Below, piece after piece: positions 42,300 to 53,267 of a stretch of DNA of 64,000 nt. A model generated the notes under the pieces. The model had not been told where the DNA came from. It ran no database searches and saw nothing but the letters and a program-made list of their open reading frames with translations. Positions within the stretch are counted from its first letter, which is position 1. Each line of letters starts with the position of its first letter. The translations under genes were made by a program, and so were the position numbers. This DNA comes from Doryteuthis pealeii. Taxonomy: Eukaryota; Mollusca; Cephalopoda; Myopsida; Loliginidae. The DNA is taken from positions 100,962,040 through 101,026,039 of the forward strand of contig CM042145.1 of the NCBI GenBank assembly GCA_023376005.1. Reading direction: 5' to 3'.

Positions 42300-42700
42300 G
42301 AAATAAATCTGTCATGAGAAAGGAAAGAAGACAAGACAAATATGTTTGTATAAAATGGGGTAATATTTTATTATGGTTCAGTGCAAGTGTGTTTGCTAAA
42401 ACTTTACAGCTTTCAGCGGTGCGAAGAGTCACATACAATATATTAAGCAACAAGTAATGTACTTATCTTTGTTTAGTTTTCAAGGGTAAAGTATATCTGT
42501 TGTAGGCTCTTCGTGTTCTGTTTTGTTGTGTTTTGGTTCTGCTCTGGACATCTGACCTGTCCTAGTAGCAGTGCTGTTCTGAGTTTGTCGACAAGTCCAA
42601 GTGGCTGAACTGTTCTGTCGATTTCTAGGGTCTCCGCCCCCACCCTTCTGGTCCTTTACTTCCGGTCCCGATTAAGAAGAAGGTAATCCATATTTCTCAA
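42300..42700. other. GC-richer unclassified patch
   Basis: 42480-42690 (GGTCTCCGCCCCCACCC, TTCCGGTCCCGATTAAG) is clearly GC-richer than its flanks. The minus strand has AATAAAATATTACCCC near 42375. Could be an LTR without readable duplication or a 5' exon; no evidence decides. Confidence 0.35.
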
Positions 42701-43565
42701 ACCAGTTCCTTTTCTTTTTTTCTTTTTTTTATTCAGTGTTGATTACAATTTTCTCCGGTTACCAAACAAACGGTATTGAGCAAAGGGAAGTGTATATACC
42801 TCCATTTAACTTTCCCTTGATCTTCATTTGATATTTATTTTCCCTTAAAATTTTGATTTCTATTTAGTGAATGAATGCTATATGCATTTGCAAAAATCAT
42901 TTTAGGACAGAATGCTGCTTCTGTCCTATGAGGATTTTTAAAAATACATTTAACTTTTGTACACTAAATGTGACAATTACTATGAGACTGAGATAGTACC
43001 TATTTGCAAAAATTTAAGAAACTTTGTTTTGGGGTTGGGGTGGGGATATAAAGGTAGTATTATTCTTGCACCTATTTTAAATGGATTAGTGAAGATCTCC
43101 CTGTACAAAAAGATGAAAATTTTAAAATATCAACTTTTATTCATAGAGAATTCTCTGACAAAACATTCCAAAAATATTTTTCTGACTTTCAAAAAAAAAA
43201 AAAAAAAAAAAAGAAAATTGTTCCTTTTATTTCACTTGTTTTATTTCATTTTAAAATTTCTTTGCTTCATCATCAATCGGCATCCAGAATTAGATGTTCT
43301 GGAAATTTTCATCAAACATTATTGTGTTGTTGGCTGAATCTCCAAGATTCAAACAGTTCTACAAGATCTCGGCCAATTCTGGTTTTTGCTTCAATGATAA
43401 AAGACATTTTAAAAAAACAAACAAAAAAAAACTTCATGATTTCTTCATGATTTCTTCATGTGCTTCTGTTTCTTATATTCTTGACGCATGTTTCAAAAAA
43501 TGTTCATCTTTCCTGGCAACAAAACTCTGCATTTTAATATCAAGAGTAGAGATGCCTATAAACTG
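42701..43565. other. Intergenic, AT-rich
   Basis: Holds one diverged 92-bp unit (42885-43015), a poly-A of about 24 at 43190-43213 and the duplicated ATGATTTCTTC at 43436-43458. The 126- and 113-codon frames here lack any recognisable domain. Confidence 0.4.
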
Positions 43566-43569
43566 TAAT

Positions 43570-43995
43570 TACCGTAAATCCTCGAGTATAATCCGCATTT
43601 TTTTTTTTCCAAAATTTAAAAGTAAAAATTCCTAGTGCGTACTATATACTAAGTTTAAAAATGAAAAATATTTTCTAAGCAATGTCTTAGTCTCTATTTG
43701 TTGTCTGGCAATGTTTATTCAGATGCATTTTGTGATGTCAGGCACGAACATACCTTAAGCTAAGCCTGAAAACAATGAAGTCATAAAAGAATCATCCATA
43801 ACTTGCAGTAAGCAACATTTATTAAAATAAAAGTATTCAGAACACAGAATAACAGACGTTATATAGACCCTCTTGACTCCAGTTAGAGAAGGGATGCGTA
43901 TTATACACAAGATTTAGGTTTTTCAGAGGTACAGCCCCCTAAAAATCCCCTGCGTATAATACTCAAGGGCGGACTATACTCGAGGATTTACGGTA
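43570..43995. mobile_element. 426-bp MITE, TA-bounded, CCGTAAATCCTCGAG ends
   Basis: TACCGTAAATCCTCGAGTAT at the left is mirrored by ATACTCGAGGATTTACGGTA at the right, with TA outermost. Subterminal GCGTATTATACACAAG is shared with the 84-bp satellite at 20795-21068. No transposase. Confidence 0.85.
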
Positions 43996-44261
43996 CATGT
44001 TTTTCTTTAATGACTCTGGTGGAATTTACCTATTATGAAATTTACCGGTCATCATGTGTATATATTAAGTCTTATTGATGATATTTTTTTAAACAAGAAG
44101 TCCAGATTTCAATTCCATTTTGTCAGCCACAGTTAGTCCCACTTTCTTTTTTTTTTTTTTTTTTCATTAACAGATCAAATTATCTTTTCATAATTAAACC
44201 TAAAGACGATAGCAAATGTTATCTACATCCACTGGCAAGTTAACTATTAGGTTGAGTATGT

Positions 44262-44438
44262 TTAACCCATTGAATCCAAGTGCTATTTTACTATACACCA
44301 TAAGCCTGATATTTTGAGCTCAGGGAGACCACATAAGATGAAATAATAAGAAAAGGCTTAGTATAGTCAGTCTTTCTTTTAATGGAATAAAATTAAATAA
44401 AGATGTTTGTACTCTGGAGTGAATTTTGAATGTTTTCT

Positions 44439-44475
<37 letters not shown>

Positions 44476-44526
44476 TTGTGGGCACAGGTACCAGGATATC
44501 TGACAGTTAGGGATTCAAAGGGTTAA
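44262..44526. mobile_element. piggyBac-type MITE, TTAACCC ends
   Basis: TTAACCCATTGAATCC...GGATTCAAAGGGTTAA, 265 bp. TTAA flanks with CCC/GGG termini are the canonical piggyBac arrangement. A long T tract lies inside at 44440-44470. Confidence 0.85.
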
Positions 44527-44690
44527 CCCTAGGCCCTGGAAAAGTGAAGAGTGTGGGGTCTGAGACCAAAAGATATGTTTGAGTATATATGAGAATATTT
44601 TGGGTGATATTTCAGTACTTTTACTTATATTTTTCATATCAGGAAAATTACAAATATTTTTTTTTTCCAATTAGGTTTCAATATTAAACT
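44480..44690 (+). repeat. Repeat shared with 46715-46890
   Basis: CAGGATATCTGACAGTTAGG, CTAGGCCCTGGAAAAG, GAGAATATTTTGGGTGATAT and ACTTATATTTTTCAT recur in order at 46715-46875; part recurs at 45956-46010 after the SINE-B. It overlaps the right end of the TTAACCC MITE. Confidence 0.7.
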
Positions 44691-44867
44691 TTTAAAAGTA
44701 ATGCTTTTCAGGCTTTGTACTACAGCACTAATACTAACCGATGATATAAAAATGTTATCGGAAAACTCAACCGAAGAACCAGTGTGATAGATATTCTGTC
44801 TCAGTACAGAAATTTCACATACTCCTGAGTCAGAAAAGGATTACTTTTCCTCATCCACACACCTTTA

Positions 44868-45198
44868 ATTGTAATCTTGAACTTTGTGACTAGATTTCTA
44901 CCATAAAATTGTACTTGCATCATTTAAGTCTTAAAAGGACTTAACTCTCAAAGCAATGAGAGTTAAGTCCCTTTGTTCTTTTTCCAAGAAGATGCTTGTA
45001 AACAATGGCAGCCATCTTTGATTCAACATAATTTTCATGGAGAAAACAACGCTTTTCAAATCCATTTTGATGCATGTTTTTAACTCAAAAATATCATAAA
45101 ATGTCTTTTTAATAACAATTAAGTTCATTTCAAATAATGTGCAAGTACAATTTTATGGTAGGAATTTAGTCACTTAAAGTTCAAGATTACCACTTTAA
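44868..45198. mobile_element. Foldback element, ~60-bp arms
   Basis: GTAATCTTGAACTTTGTGAC...AAAATTGTACTTGCA pairs with TGCAAGTACAATTTTATGG...CAAGATTAC. A second short palindrome (ACTTAACTCTCAAAGCAATG...) lies inside at 44940-44970. Confidence 0.85.
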
Positions 45199-45655
45199 TT
45201 CTGTAATTTCCAAGCCCTTTATAGCACCTTATGCGTGTGTGTGCATTCATTACATTGCCTTCTGTATGTATTTATCATATTGCTTTGAGAGTGAACTGAG
45301 AACGAAAAATAGTTTAATTCTGTTAGTGGAGATTGAACTCTCAACCTCCTGATCATGAGTGGTGGGATTGCTGTCACCCCTGGTGGCTGAAGTGGTTCGG
45401 CAACTGAGAGGAATAAATGCCGAGGTGAGTTCTCTTGGGTGAGGACATCTTTTTCTGTCATGTTTTGATCTTCTTAAAGTGAAGTGAGACGTACGTTTGG
45501 GCAAGTGAACTTTTGACAGATTGAGCAAGGACTACTGTGGGTGTTGCCGGCAAAATACTGTGAGAGGGGACTTTTGTGGTTGAAGAAATTGATTATAGCG
45601 ATTGTGATCGGTCATCACTTGAAACAATTATATTATGAATTCAGTATTCAAAAAG
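45199..45655. other. Intergenic; tRNA-like remnant on the minus strand
   Basis: GAGATTGAACTCTCAACCTC (45330) is the complement of a box-B-like GAGAGTTCAATCTC, with ATCAGGAGGTT before it. No complete SINE. The 80- and 92-codon minus frames have no domain. Confidence 0.4.
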
Positions 45656-45662
45656 GTTTGAG

Positions 45663-45954
45663 TATATATATTTACCAACCCCTCCGCACGAGCAGGATGC
45701 GACACAAGGTCAATTTCTTAAGCGGAGTTCAGCAGGTTTGAATTCAGAGTTTTCCTTCTCCTAGACTGGTTACCTAGCCATGGTTAAAGAGTCCAGTCTG
45801 CCCTGCTATTTACCCATAGCTGGAGGGAGAATTGGATTCATACCTTTCCCAAGGGTATTAGCACCATGTGAAATTCCAACAGCTTCGTCCAGGAATTGAA
45901 CTCGCGTTGACGAGTCCATTTCCCACGACTCTAACCATTAGACCACGCGCCTCC
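45663..45954 (-). mobile_element. SINE-B, full length reference copy, 7-bp TSD
   Basis: On the minus strand: GGAGGCGCGTGGTCTAATGG, GTCGTGGGAAATGGAC, CGCGAGTTCAATTCCTGGAC, GTGCTAATACCCTTGGG, CAGGGCAGACTGGACTC, GGAGAAGGAAAACTCTG, CGCATCCTGCTCGTGCGG, GGTTGGTAAATATATA. GTTTGAG on both sides (45656-45662, 45955-45961). Inserted in the repeat also seen at 44572. Confidence 0.92.
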
Positions 45955-46014
45955 GTTTGAGCACATATGTGAGTATCTTGGATGATGTTTCAATACTTTT
46001 GCACATATTTTTTA

Positions 46015-46535
46015 TACTACTACTACTACTACTACTCGGTGTCCATCGTATCCAATGATGACACCATGTGAGTCTGTTTTCTACATTTAACTCATTACCT
46101 GAATACATCTTGCCAACTGCCTAATGGGGATGTTCAAGTCCTCCAGTTTTCTCGTGATGTTGTCTTTGTACCTGAGCTTTGGTCTACTGATTGCATGTGA
46201 TGCCCCTCTCAGTTGAGAGTACAGAATCTGCTTTGGCAGTCTGTCCCCAAGTCTGTTGCCCATCTCAGGTTGTGCTGGACAAGTTTGTCATACATGCCAT
46301 GTGAGTCTCTTTTCTCTGCTTGACTTGATACCTGAATACATCTTGCCAACTGCCTAATGGGGATGTTCAAGTCCTCCAGTTTTCTCGTGATGTTGTCTTT
46401 GTACCTGAGCTTTGGTCTACCGATTGCATGTGATGCCTCTCTCAGTTGAGAGTACAGAATCTGCTTTGGCAGTCTGTCCCCAAGTCTGTTGCCCATCTCA
46501 GGTTGTGCTGGACAAGTTTGTCATACATGCCAGGG
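46015..46535 (-). pseudogene. LINE ORF2 C-terminal fragment, tandemly duplicated
   Basis: The minus-strand translation contains LPKQILYSQLREASHAIGRP and KLRYKDNITRKLEDLNIP, the conserved block of LINE ORF2 C-termini. Units 46060-46293 and 46294-46527 are direct repeats about 234 bp apart, differing at few positions. A (TAC)n run at 46015-46035 lies on one side. Confidence 0.85.
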
Positions 46536-47145
46536 ATCCCAGTTCTCTACAGGGTGGTCCTGTTTGAAAAAATACTGCCACCATTTGACATTTAATATAC
46601 TCTGCAACTGATGCATCCTGTAGACATGTTGTCTGTAATTTTTTATACTAGGAATATTATAGATTGTATTTTGTTTTCTGAATGAAGCTCCAACTATTGT
46701 TTTTTTTGGGGGGGTGAGCTTAGGTAGCAGGGTATCTGACAGTTAAGGATTTAAAGGTTTAAGCCAGGGGCCTGGAAAGAAGAGTGAGGTCTGTGAGAAA
46801 AAGAATTGTTTGAGTGTACATGTGAATATTTTGGATAACATTTCTGTACTTTTGCTTATATTTTTCATGTCTGGAATATAAAAAAAAGAAGTTTTCATTG
46901 TATATGCCATGATTTCTTATGGCACAAATATAATAGCTGACATGATAAAGTACAGAAAATAATTAAAAAAAAACACAATCAAACACATTTGTGGGTGGGG
47001 GATCCTGCCAACTCTTTGGGACCCCTAAGCAACTGTTTATATCAGTTAGACTTTAGATCAGCTTTGGCTCACATGCACACAGATATGCATTATGGATGAA
47101 TCTTGTTTAGAAAAAAATTCTTATGTGATTAAATTGAAAAATATA
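46536..47145. other. Intergenic; second copy of the 44480 repeat
   Basis: 46715-46890 matches 44480-44690. The remainder is AT-rich. Confidence 0.5.
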
Positions 47146-47149
47146 TAAA

Positions 47150-47396
47150 AAGGTGTGTCGGAAAAATATCGAGATTTAAAAAAAATTTTGAAAAAAAAAA
47201 AAAAAAGGTTCTATTCATTAATTTTTTTCAGAATACAAGGTGTGTCAAAGAAGTACCAAGTTTAAAACTATATTTACCAAGATAGAAATGAAGAATGAAT
47301 GGAACGTAATTTTTTATGATTTTTTTTTCAGAATACAAGGTGTTGTCAAAAAGTATAAAAATATCTCGATACTTTTTTTGACACACATTGTGTATA
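47150..47396. mobile_element. Mariner-like terminal sequences, including a 64-bp palindrome
   Basis: AGGTGTGTC occurs at 47151 and 47238. 47332-47395 is a palindrome: TACAAGGTGTTGTCAAAAAG paired with CTTTTTTTGACACACATTGT. Ends resemble Tc1/mariner; no transposase. Confidence 0.6.
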
Positions 47397-47437
47397 AAGA
47401 GTTTTATAATTTGTTTGAAGCAGTATGTGTATATTGG

Positions 47438-47693
47438 TTTGGCAGTTGGTTTTGAAGACTATCACAATGCAAGTGTAAAGAAAAATGAAATAACTATAAT
47501 GTTGTTCATTTGATTTATTTTCTTAATGTTTTGGGATGAAAAAAATCACTCTATGCTTTCAGAAATCTTCTGACAAAGGGATTTTTTCATCCCGAAATAT
47601 TAAGAAAATAAGTCAAAGGTAAATAAACATCATAGTTACCTTGTTTTTCTTTACACTTGCAATGTGATAGGCTTTAAAATCAACCGCCAAACA
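47438..47693. mobile_element. FB-K foldback, ~110-bp arms
   Basis: GGCAGTTGGTTTTGAAGACT...TTTATTTTCTTAATGTTTTG pairs with its complement ending ATCAACCGCC. Followed by (AT)n at 47694-47717. Second copy at 48875-49151. Confidence 0.88.
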
Positions 47694-47719
47694 TATATAT
47701 ATATATATATATATATACA

Positions 47720-48220
47720 CGTTTTTTTTAAAAACTCGCTTTTATAACACTCGCTTTTTAAAAAAACGTATATTTAGCTCTTTTTTATTGAGCACTCTTA
47801 AACTCGATTTTATTTACCCAGAAGTAAATCCATTTACTTAGGGGATTACCAAAAATAAGTAATAATAATAATATATATATATAAGTAAAAATATGGTGTA
47901 CTTCTGTGCGGCAACATATTTTTCTTTCTCTGTCAAGTTATCATCATCATCATCATCATCGTTCCATCTTAGAACATATCTGGTTTTTCTTGCCTGTATG
48001 AAAATTTTCTCCTTCGGATCTCCATTTTCATCTTCTGTCTAAACAAATTTTATTCTGGATCTTTTAAAAAGCTTTTGATTATTTCAATAAAATAAAATAT
48101 TTACCAAATTATGGGGGAAAAAAATAGTCATTATTTAGTAAGTCTGAATTTTAAAAATTTTGAAATGAAAAAAAAAAAACTCTCTGCTTGCTTACTTTGA
48201 AATCATTTCTATCTCCCTCT
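47720..48220. other. Intergenic, low complexity
   Basis: Short repeats of CTCGCTTTT(A/T), (TAA)n near 47862, (ATC)n at 47940-47960. No gene. Confidence 0.45.
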
Positions 48221-48225
48221 TTTTG

Positions 48226-48478
48226 CCAGTCTAGCTCAGTCGTTAGAGCATCCGCTTAGAACCACAAGGTTCTGGGTCTGATAACAGCCCTCGCCAACTT
48301 AGTGGTGAGTATCTCAGCTTGGATCTTTGTGGTAAAGTGGGGAGCTGATGGTAGGTGTGGCACTCCACCACCGATGCAAAAACAATCTCTCTGGTCTAGC
48401 AGTTTTGAAAAGGGGATACACTTGCTCGCTGTTCGGCTGATACCGACAATAGGCCACTCTACCTACTTTACTTTATTA
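48226..48478 (+). mobile_element. SINE-A, full length
   Basis: AGTCTAGCTCAGTCGTTAGAG (box A), GGTTCTGGGTCTGATAAC (degraded box B), GGTAGGTGTGGCACTCCACC, CTGGTCTAGC, GGCTGATACCGAC and AGGCCACTCTACCTAC. Confidence 0.88.
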
Positions 48479-48652
48479 CTTAGTGTCTTTGCGACAATTA
48501 AAAAAAATTTTTTTTTTTTTCATTAATTTTCAACATGAAAATAGTCACCATTTTAGTGGATGTCTCAATTGCTTAATTTGAAATGTAAGAGAATGCTCTG
48601 TTTTTGTCCTTTGAAGTAGCTAATGTCTCCCTCTTTTTTAAAAAAATTTTCA

Positions 48653-48768
48653 ATTAAATCGAACTTAACGGACCTAAAGTCCATCATATGTCACCCTGCC
48701 AAAATAAAAAAAAATACCAAAAATCAGGGAATTAGGTGGAATTTAGGTTCATTAAGTTCGATTTAACC
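48653..48768. mobile_element. FB-T element collapsed to its ends
   Basis: TTAAATCGAACTTAACGGAC...ATATGTCACCCTGCC, then directly GTGGAATTTAGGTTC...AAGTTCGATTTAA: both ends of FB-T with most of the paired arms and the loop missing. Confidence 0.8.
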
Positions 48769-48874
48769 TTTTTTCTATTTCTTTTTTTTTTTTTTCATCA
48801 GTCAGAACAGCGTTATTGTAACAAGTTATTTTTTAAGAGTTTTATAATTTGATTGAAGCATTGTATGTATATTG

Positions 48875-49151
48875 GTTTGGTGGTGGTTTTGAAGGCTATC
48901 ACAATGCAAATGTAAAGAAAAATCAGGTAACTATGATGTTGCTCATTTACCTTTGATTTATTTTCTTGATATTTCGGAATGAAAAAATCCTTTCTCTTTA
49001 ACGGGCCTTAAAGGGCTTTGTGTTTTCAGAAATCTGCTGACAAGGGATTTTTTTATCCCAAAATATTAAGAAAATAAATCAAAGGTAAATGAACAATAGC
49101 ATAGTTACCTTGTATTTTATTGTGATAGTCTTCAAAACCAACCACCAAACC
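48875..49151. mobile_element. FB-K foldback, second copy
   Basis: Arms TTTGGTGGTGGTTTTGAAGG...TTGATTTATTTTCTTGATAT and complement ending AACCAACCACCAAAC. The preceding TTTATAATTTGATTGAAGCA also matches sequence before the first copy, so the family is longer than the palindrome. Confidence 0.88.
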
Positions 49152-49361
49152 ATTATTATTATTTGGAGGGGGGTCTTTATTTATTTTTTCCAAAATTAAT
49201 CTCAATGTGCCTTCAGATATATCTTATTTTGTTTCTGTCTGAATTTATTTATTTATTTATTTTTTTTTTTAAGATGCCATTAAGGGGAGAACTGCTGATG
49301 TGAAAGCTTAACACGATCTTGTTTTATTTATTCCATCAAATACCTTTGAGGAGAAGGGCGT

Positions 49362-49482
49362 CGCCTCGTGGTGTAATGGTTAGCAAGCTAGCCTCGCAGA
49401 TCCGTTACTACTGAAACGCGAGTTCAATCCTCGCTGGATGCCCCCATATTTCGATCTTGTGTCAAATCCCACTCATAGGATA
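49362..49482 (+). repeat. tRNA-like SINE head, third family
   Basis: CGCCTCGTGGTGTAATGGTT, GCAAGCTAGCCTCGCAGATC, CGCGAGTTCAATCCTCGCTG: boxes A and B are clear. Followed by ATCTTGTGTCAAATCCCACTC resembling the SINE-B 3' end. A diverged copy is at 49836-49925. Not a tRNA gene: the anticodon arm has extra bases and the acceptor ends do not pair. Confidence 0.7.
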
Positions 49483-49544
49483 ATTTTTTTATTTAAAAAT
49501 GTTTTTTTTATTTAATTCCATCAATATCTCTGAGAAAGCTCTCC

Positions 49545-49612
49545 CCCCCCCATTATCTCTCTCTCTTTCACCTCTCTCTCTCTCTTCACCTCTCTCTCTC
49601 TCCCTCTCTTTC
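49545..49612. repeat. (CT)n tract
   Basis: CTCTCTCT interrupted by TTCACC. Confidence 0.9.
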
Positions 49613-49835
49613 ACCTGCTGGCTGTGGTATATTAGAGCCATTTTATTTGGCCAATACTTGCTGACTTCCCTTTATTGTCTGCTTGCCAAATTGAAAAAAA
49701 AAAGAAAAGAGAAATGATTGGAATCTACTCCTAAAGATGTCAAGTTGGTACTTTTTAAAATAGAAGGTCCTAAGAGGAATGTGCTGTCTGTATAATGACC
49801 AAGCAGTTTTGCATTATACTGAAAGTATTAGGTGT

Positions 49836-49925
49836 CCCGTCGTGGTGAAATGGTTAGCAAGCTAGTCTTGCTGATCCATTACTACTGAATAGTGAGATCG
49901 ATCCTCATAAATTGGATGCCCCATA
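49836..49925 (+). repeat. tRNA-like SINE head, diverged copy
   Basis: CGTCGTGGTGAAATGGTTAG, CAAGCTAGTCTTGC and GAGATCGATCCTCA; same family as 49362-49482. Confidence 0.6.
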
Positions 49926-50224
49926 AAAAAAATCACCTCATTGAAAAGACTTTGTGCTGATCCAGCCTGGTGGGAGGTCAGAAAAATATTTCTTTTTAAC
50001 CTGAAAGTATTTTAGTTTATTTTATAAAAAAGGAAATCCTGAAACAGTTTTTTTTCTTTTTTTTTCTTTTTTTTTGCTGAATGAAGCTGTTTTAATTTTA
50101 AAAAATGAAATAAAATAAATGAATAAATTACAATGTTTGTCAATTAGCCAGAAGAATGGTACACCAATGTGCCACAGAATTTTCAGACAAAATTCCTTAG
50201 GTTTTAGAATTCAGAGCAAAACAG

Positions 50225-50580
50225 TAGGGCAGACTGGTCTCTCTAGTCCTGTCAGCTGGTAGATTTTGCAGTCGAAAGCAAATCACGGGGTGAAGATGAA
50301 AGAAAACGAAAAGATAGATAGCTACACTTAGATAATTGTAATTTGAAAACTAATAATCCGATTGGGCTCAAATTTTGACGTGCCATTTGAAGGTGAATAT
50401 TTATAAACATATGAATTTTTTTATTAGTTATGCCATCTATATGTCAGGCCCGGGACTTATTGAGTGATGTGTTAGACAAACTGGTCTCTCTAGCCTTGTC
50501 AGCTGGTAGATTTTGCAGTCCCAGCAGATCACAGAGTGAAGATGAAAGAAAACAAAAAGATAGATAAATACCTTAACCTT
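50225..50580 (+). repeat. Pair of ~100-bp direct repeats
   Basis: ACTGGTCTCTCTAG, GTCAGCTGGTAGATTTTGCA, GTGAAGATGAAAGAAAAC and AAAGATAGATA occur at 50230-50325 and 50478-50570 in the same order. Confidence 0.85.
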
Positions 50581-51045
50581 TCTAGAGAATTGAAAAAAAA
50601 CTGTGGAATATGAGAGTGAAAGTGATACCAATTGTATTTGGAGCACTTGTAACAATTCCTCAAAAGTTTAGAAAACAGACTAGAGGAACTGTAAATCACA
50701 GGAAGAATTGAGACCATCCAGACAACAGCATTGTTGAGATCAGCTAGAATACTCAGAAGAGTCCTGAGGATATTTGTTGTTACTCAGACTCCAGTGAAAA
50801 ACCAACAGCTATCACTGGTGTGAAAAACTCACAAGAAGTGAAATGATAATAATAAAGAAAATATGATGATGATAATAATGAGTAAAGAAAATATAAGAGT
50901 CTGAATTCAAAACCTGCAGAATATTATTTGGATAATTTTTTTTTAATGAGATCTTCATAAGTTCTTTAACGCTTTGTTTGCTCAACAGTCAAACTGTTCA
51001 AAATGATTTCCCAAGTTGAATCAATGCTATGCTTGGACAGATAAA
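50581..51045. other. Intergenic, nothing recognised
   Basis: AT-rich with GATAATAATAAAG-like simple sequence near 50845-50890. Confidence 0.4.
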
Positions 51046-51054
51046 GAACACCTG

Positions 51055-51160
51055 AAAAAGGTGGAAGGGTACAACAGCCGAGATATTGTGTTTATATATA
51101 CCACAATAAAGATGAGGACAACAGTCTGAAAAATCAAAATAATACTGAGAAATATTGTTC
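51055..51160 (+). repeat. FB-C right-arm fragment
   Basis: ACAATAAAGATGAGGACAAC then AGTCTGAAAAATCAAAATAA. Confidence 0.6.
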
Positions 51161-51309
51161 ATATTGTGCCACATTGGTGCATTATTCCTCTGTTATCAGT
51201 TCATCCCCGTAAAAGTGTGGTGCTGCTCATATACAAATCTTCATCACTATAAATAAATCAGCTGTGTCGTTCATTTGATGAGATTCAGCTTAATTAATGG
51301 TCATCATTA

Positions 51310-51825
51310 ATGAACAAATCTTCTATTAATAATGGAGATTTGGTCTCTATTTGTCTGTAACCAAAACTATGTCATTGCTTATGTCACAATTACCAAAATC
51401 ATCAATACATAGAATAATGAACAATCAATATTAATAAAATAAATAAAAGCTGTTCTTTATAATTCAACATTTGAATCCTTTCCATTGTAATAAATAAACT
51501 ATATATTATTTAAATAAACTATATAAGCTATGAAATTAATGAAAAAATTGTATTACTTTAAATGGAAAAAATTATTTGCAAAATTTGTAATCAATTTTAA
51601 ACATATTTTACTCTCACGGTTTTTTTTTTCTGTACCAAGAAGTTAACTAAAATTTTACAAATAAATGCATACAATTTTGTGTAAAATATTTAAAATGATT
51701 ATTTATTTATAATTAATAAATGCATACATTTTATTGGAGGGGGACAAAACTAAGTTTTATTTTAAATTGTTGTTTTTTTTTTTTTTTTTTACTCCTTCAA
51801 TAAATTTGATGATTTTACTTATGAT
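51310..51825 (-). repeat. Inverted mate of 21505-22000
   Basis: See 21505-22000; the two lie about 29 kb apart in opposite orientation with the same internal order. Confidence 0.8.
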
Positions 51826-52080
51826 ATAAACCCTCTGAAATTGAATTTTTAACTCCACTCCACTCAGTCAATATCTTTCAAAAATAAATTTTGACACCGC
51901 CCGGAGGTTTTTTTGTTTTTTTTTGCTAGTATTATTAATTATTTATGAATTTTATTCGAGTTAAATAGTTACAATTCTTCTGATCAACCGAGTTCTCACA
52001 CATAAATCATTTCCATTTCCTTTGACTCATTATTGACCAAGTTATCACATTTTATTATAAATTATTCTTTAAAATTTGTT

Positions 52081-52479
52081 TTAACTCTTTGCCTACTTTA
52101 AGATGCTCACAGTGGCTCTCCCACTACTGTGAACACCACACCCAAGCAAAGTATAAAAACTGATGGTTAGTTCATTATAATTGAGAAGAAGGACACAGAT
52201 TACCATAATAACACTGGGCAACACAATTTTCATTGAGTCGGATCTGACACTTGTTTTTGACTATTTTTTAACCTCTCCCACCACTGCAATCCTAACTGAT
52301 GTTTAGTTCATTATAACTGAGCAGAAGGACTCAGATTACAATAATAATAGGACTTTATTTGAATAGAATGAGTTCTGAGGTGAATAGATAGTGAACTTTG
52401 AAATATCTGATCATACAGGTAAAAAATACCAAGAAAATATGGTACAGCCATGGGGGAAATTTGGTAGGCAAAGAGTTAA
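52081..52479 (-). mobile_element. PB MITE, minus strand, with internal duplication
   Basis: TTAACTCTTTGCCTACTTTA...GTAGGCAAAGAGTTAA. The complement of the PB body is present, with the segment GATGTTTAGTTCATTATAACT / GATGGTTAGTTCATTATAATT occurring twice (52161 and 52299). Confidence 0.8.
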
Positions 52480-52903
52480 CTTCTTAATTTAAAAAAAAAA
52501 AAAGATAACTAGTTTCAACATTTCCTTTTTATTAATTAAAATAAATTAATTTCAGTTAAATGCAAAACTATGAACATACTGTAAAGATATCTCATTCCAT
52601 TGACATCAGCATGTACATCACTACGTTTCTCTTGGGACCATCTCTTTTTAAAAGTGCCAAGTCAAGGAGAATGGATACTGATTATAGAAATAATGCCTTT
52701 TTTTTTTTGTATTAATTGAAATTGTAAATTAAGTCAGAAAAGTATTTTTTATCCAATTATATCAGGTATTTGATCTGTTTCAATTTAAAAAAAAAAAAAT
52801 GTGTACAGGATTTTAAGTTCAATATCTGCCTTCGAATTATTCTAATGTTTTGCATCAAGGGATTTATTTCAACTTCGCCTTTGTATATACATGTACAAGT
52901 GAG

Positions 52904-52935
<32 letters not shown>

Positions 52936-53265
52936 GTGTGTTCTTTTGTGAATCAATTAAACTGACTGTAAGTGACATTTTACCAGATATTTTCAGTTTT
53001 CTTTTTGTCTTTTTTCTTCAAATGAAAAAAAAAAAGAATAAAAATAAAATAACTTTTTTATGAACTGCATTTCAAAGTATTTTTCTATTATTTAAAAATT
53101 GTTATTTTTTTATTTTTTATTTATTTATTTTTATTTTTTTTGTTGTGGTGGTGGTGGCTGCAACATATGTGCAAGATGTTAAAATTATCATGCACAAACC
53201 CAATAATAATAAAAAAAAGTTTTAAGTATAAATATTAACATTTTTTTTTCTCAAGAAAATAAACT
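52480..53265. other. Intergenic, AT-rich
   Basis: (AT)n at 52905-52930, poly-A/T tracts, a GTGGTGGTGG block at 53145. No gene or repeat family recognised. Confidence 0.4.
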
Positions 53266-53267
53266 GA

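Noticed and set aside
42957..43635. Overlapping 126-, 62- and 113-codon frames
   Set aside because: AT-rich, poly-Lys from a poly-A run, no domain or splice evidence.
49362..49450. tRNA gene
   Set aside because: Extra bases between the arms, acceptor ends do not pair and a second diverged copy lies nearby; a SINE head.
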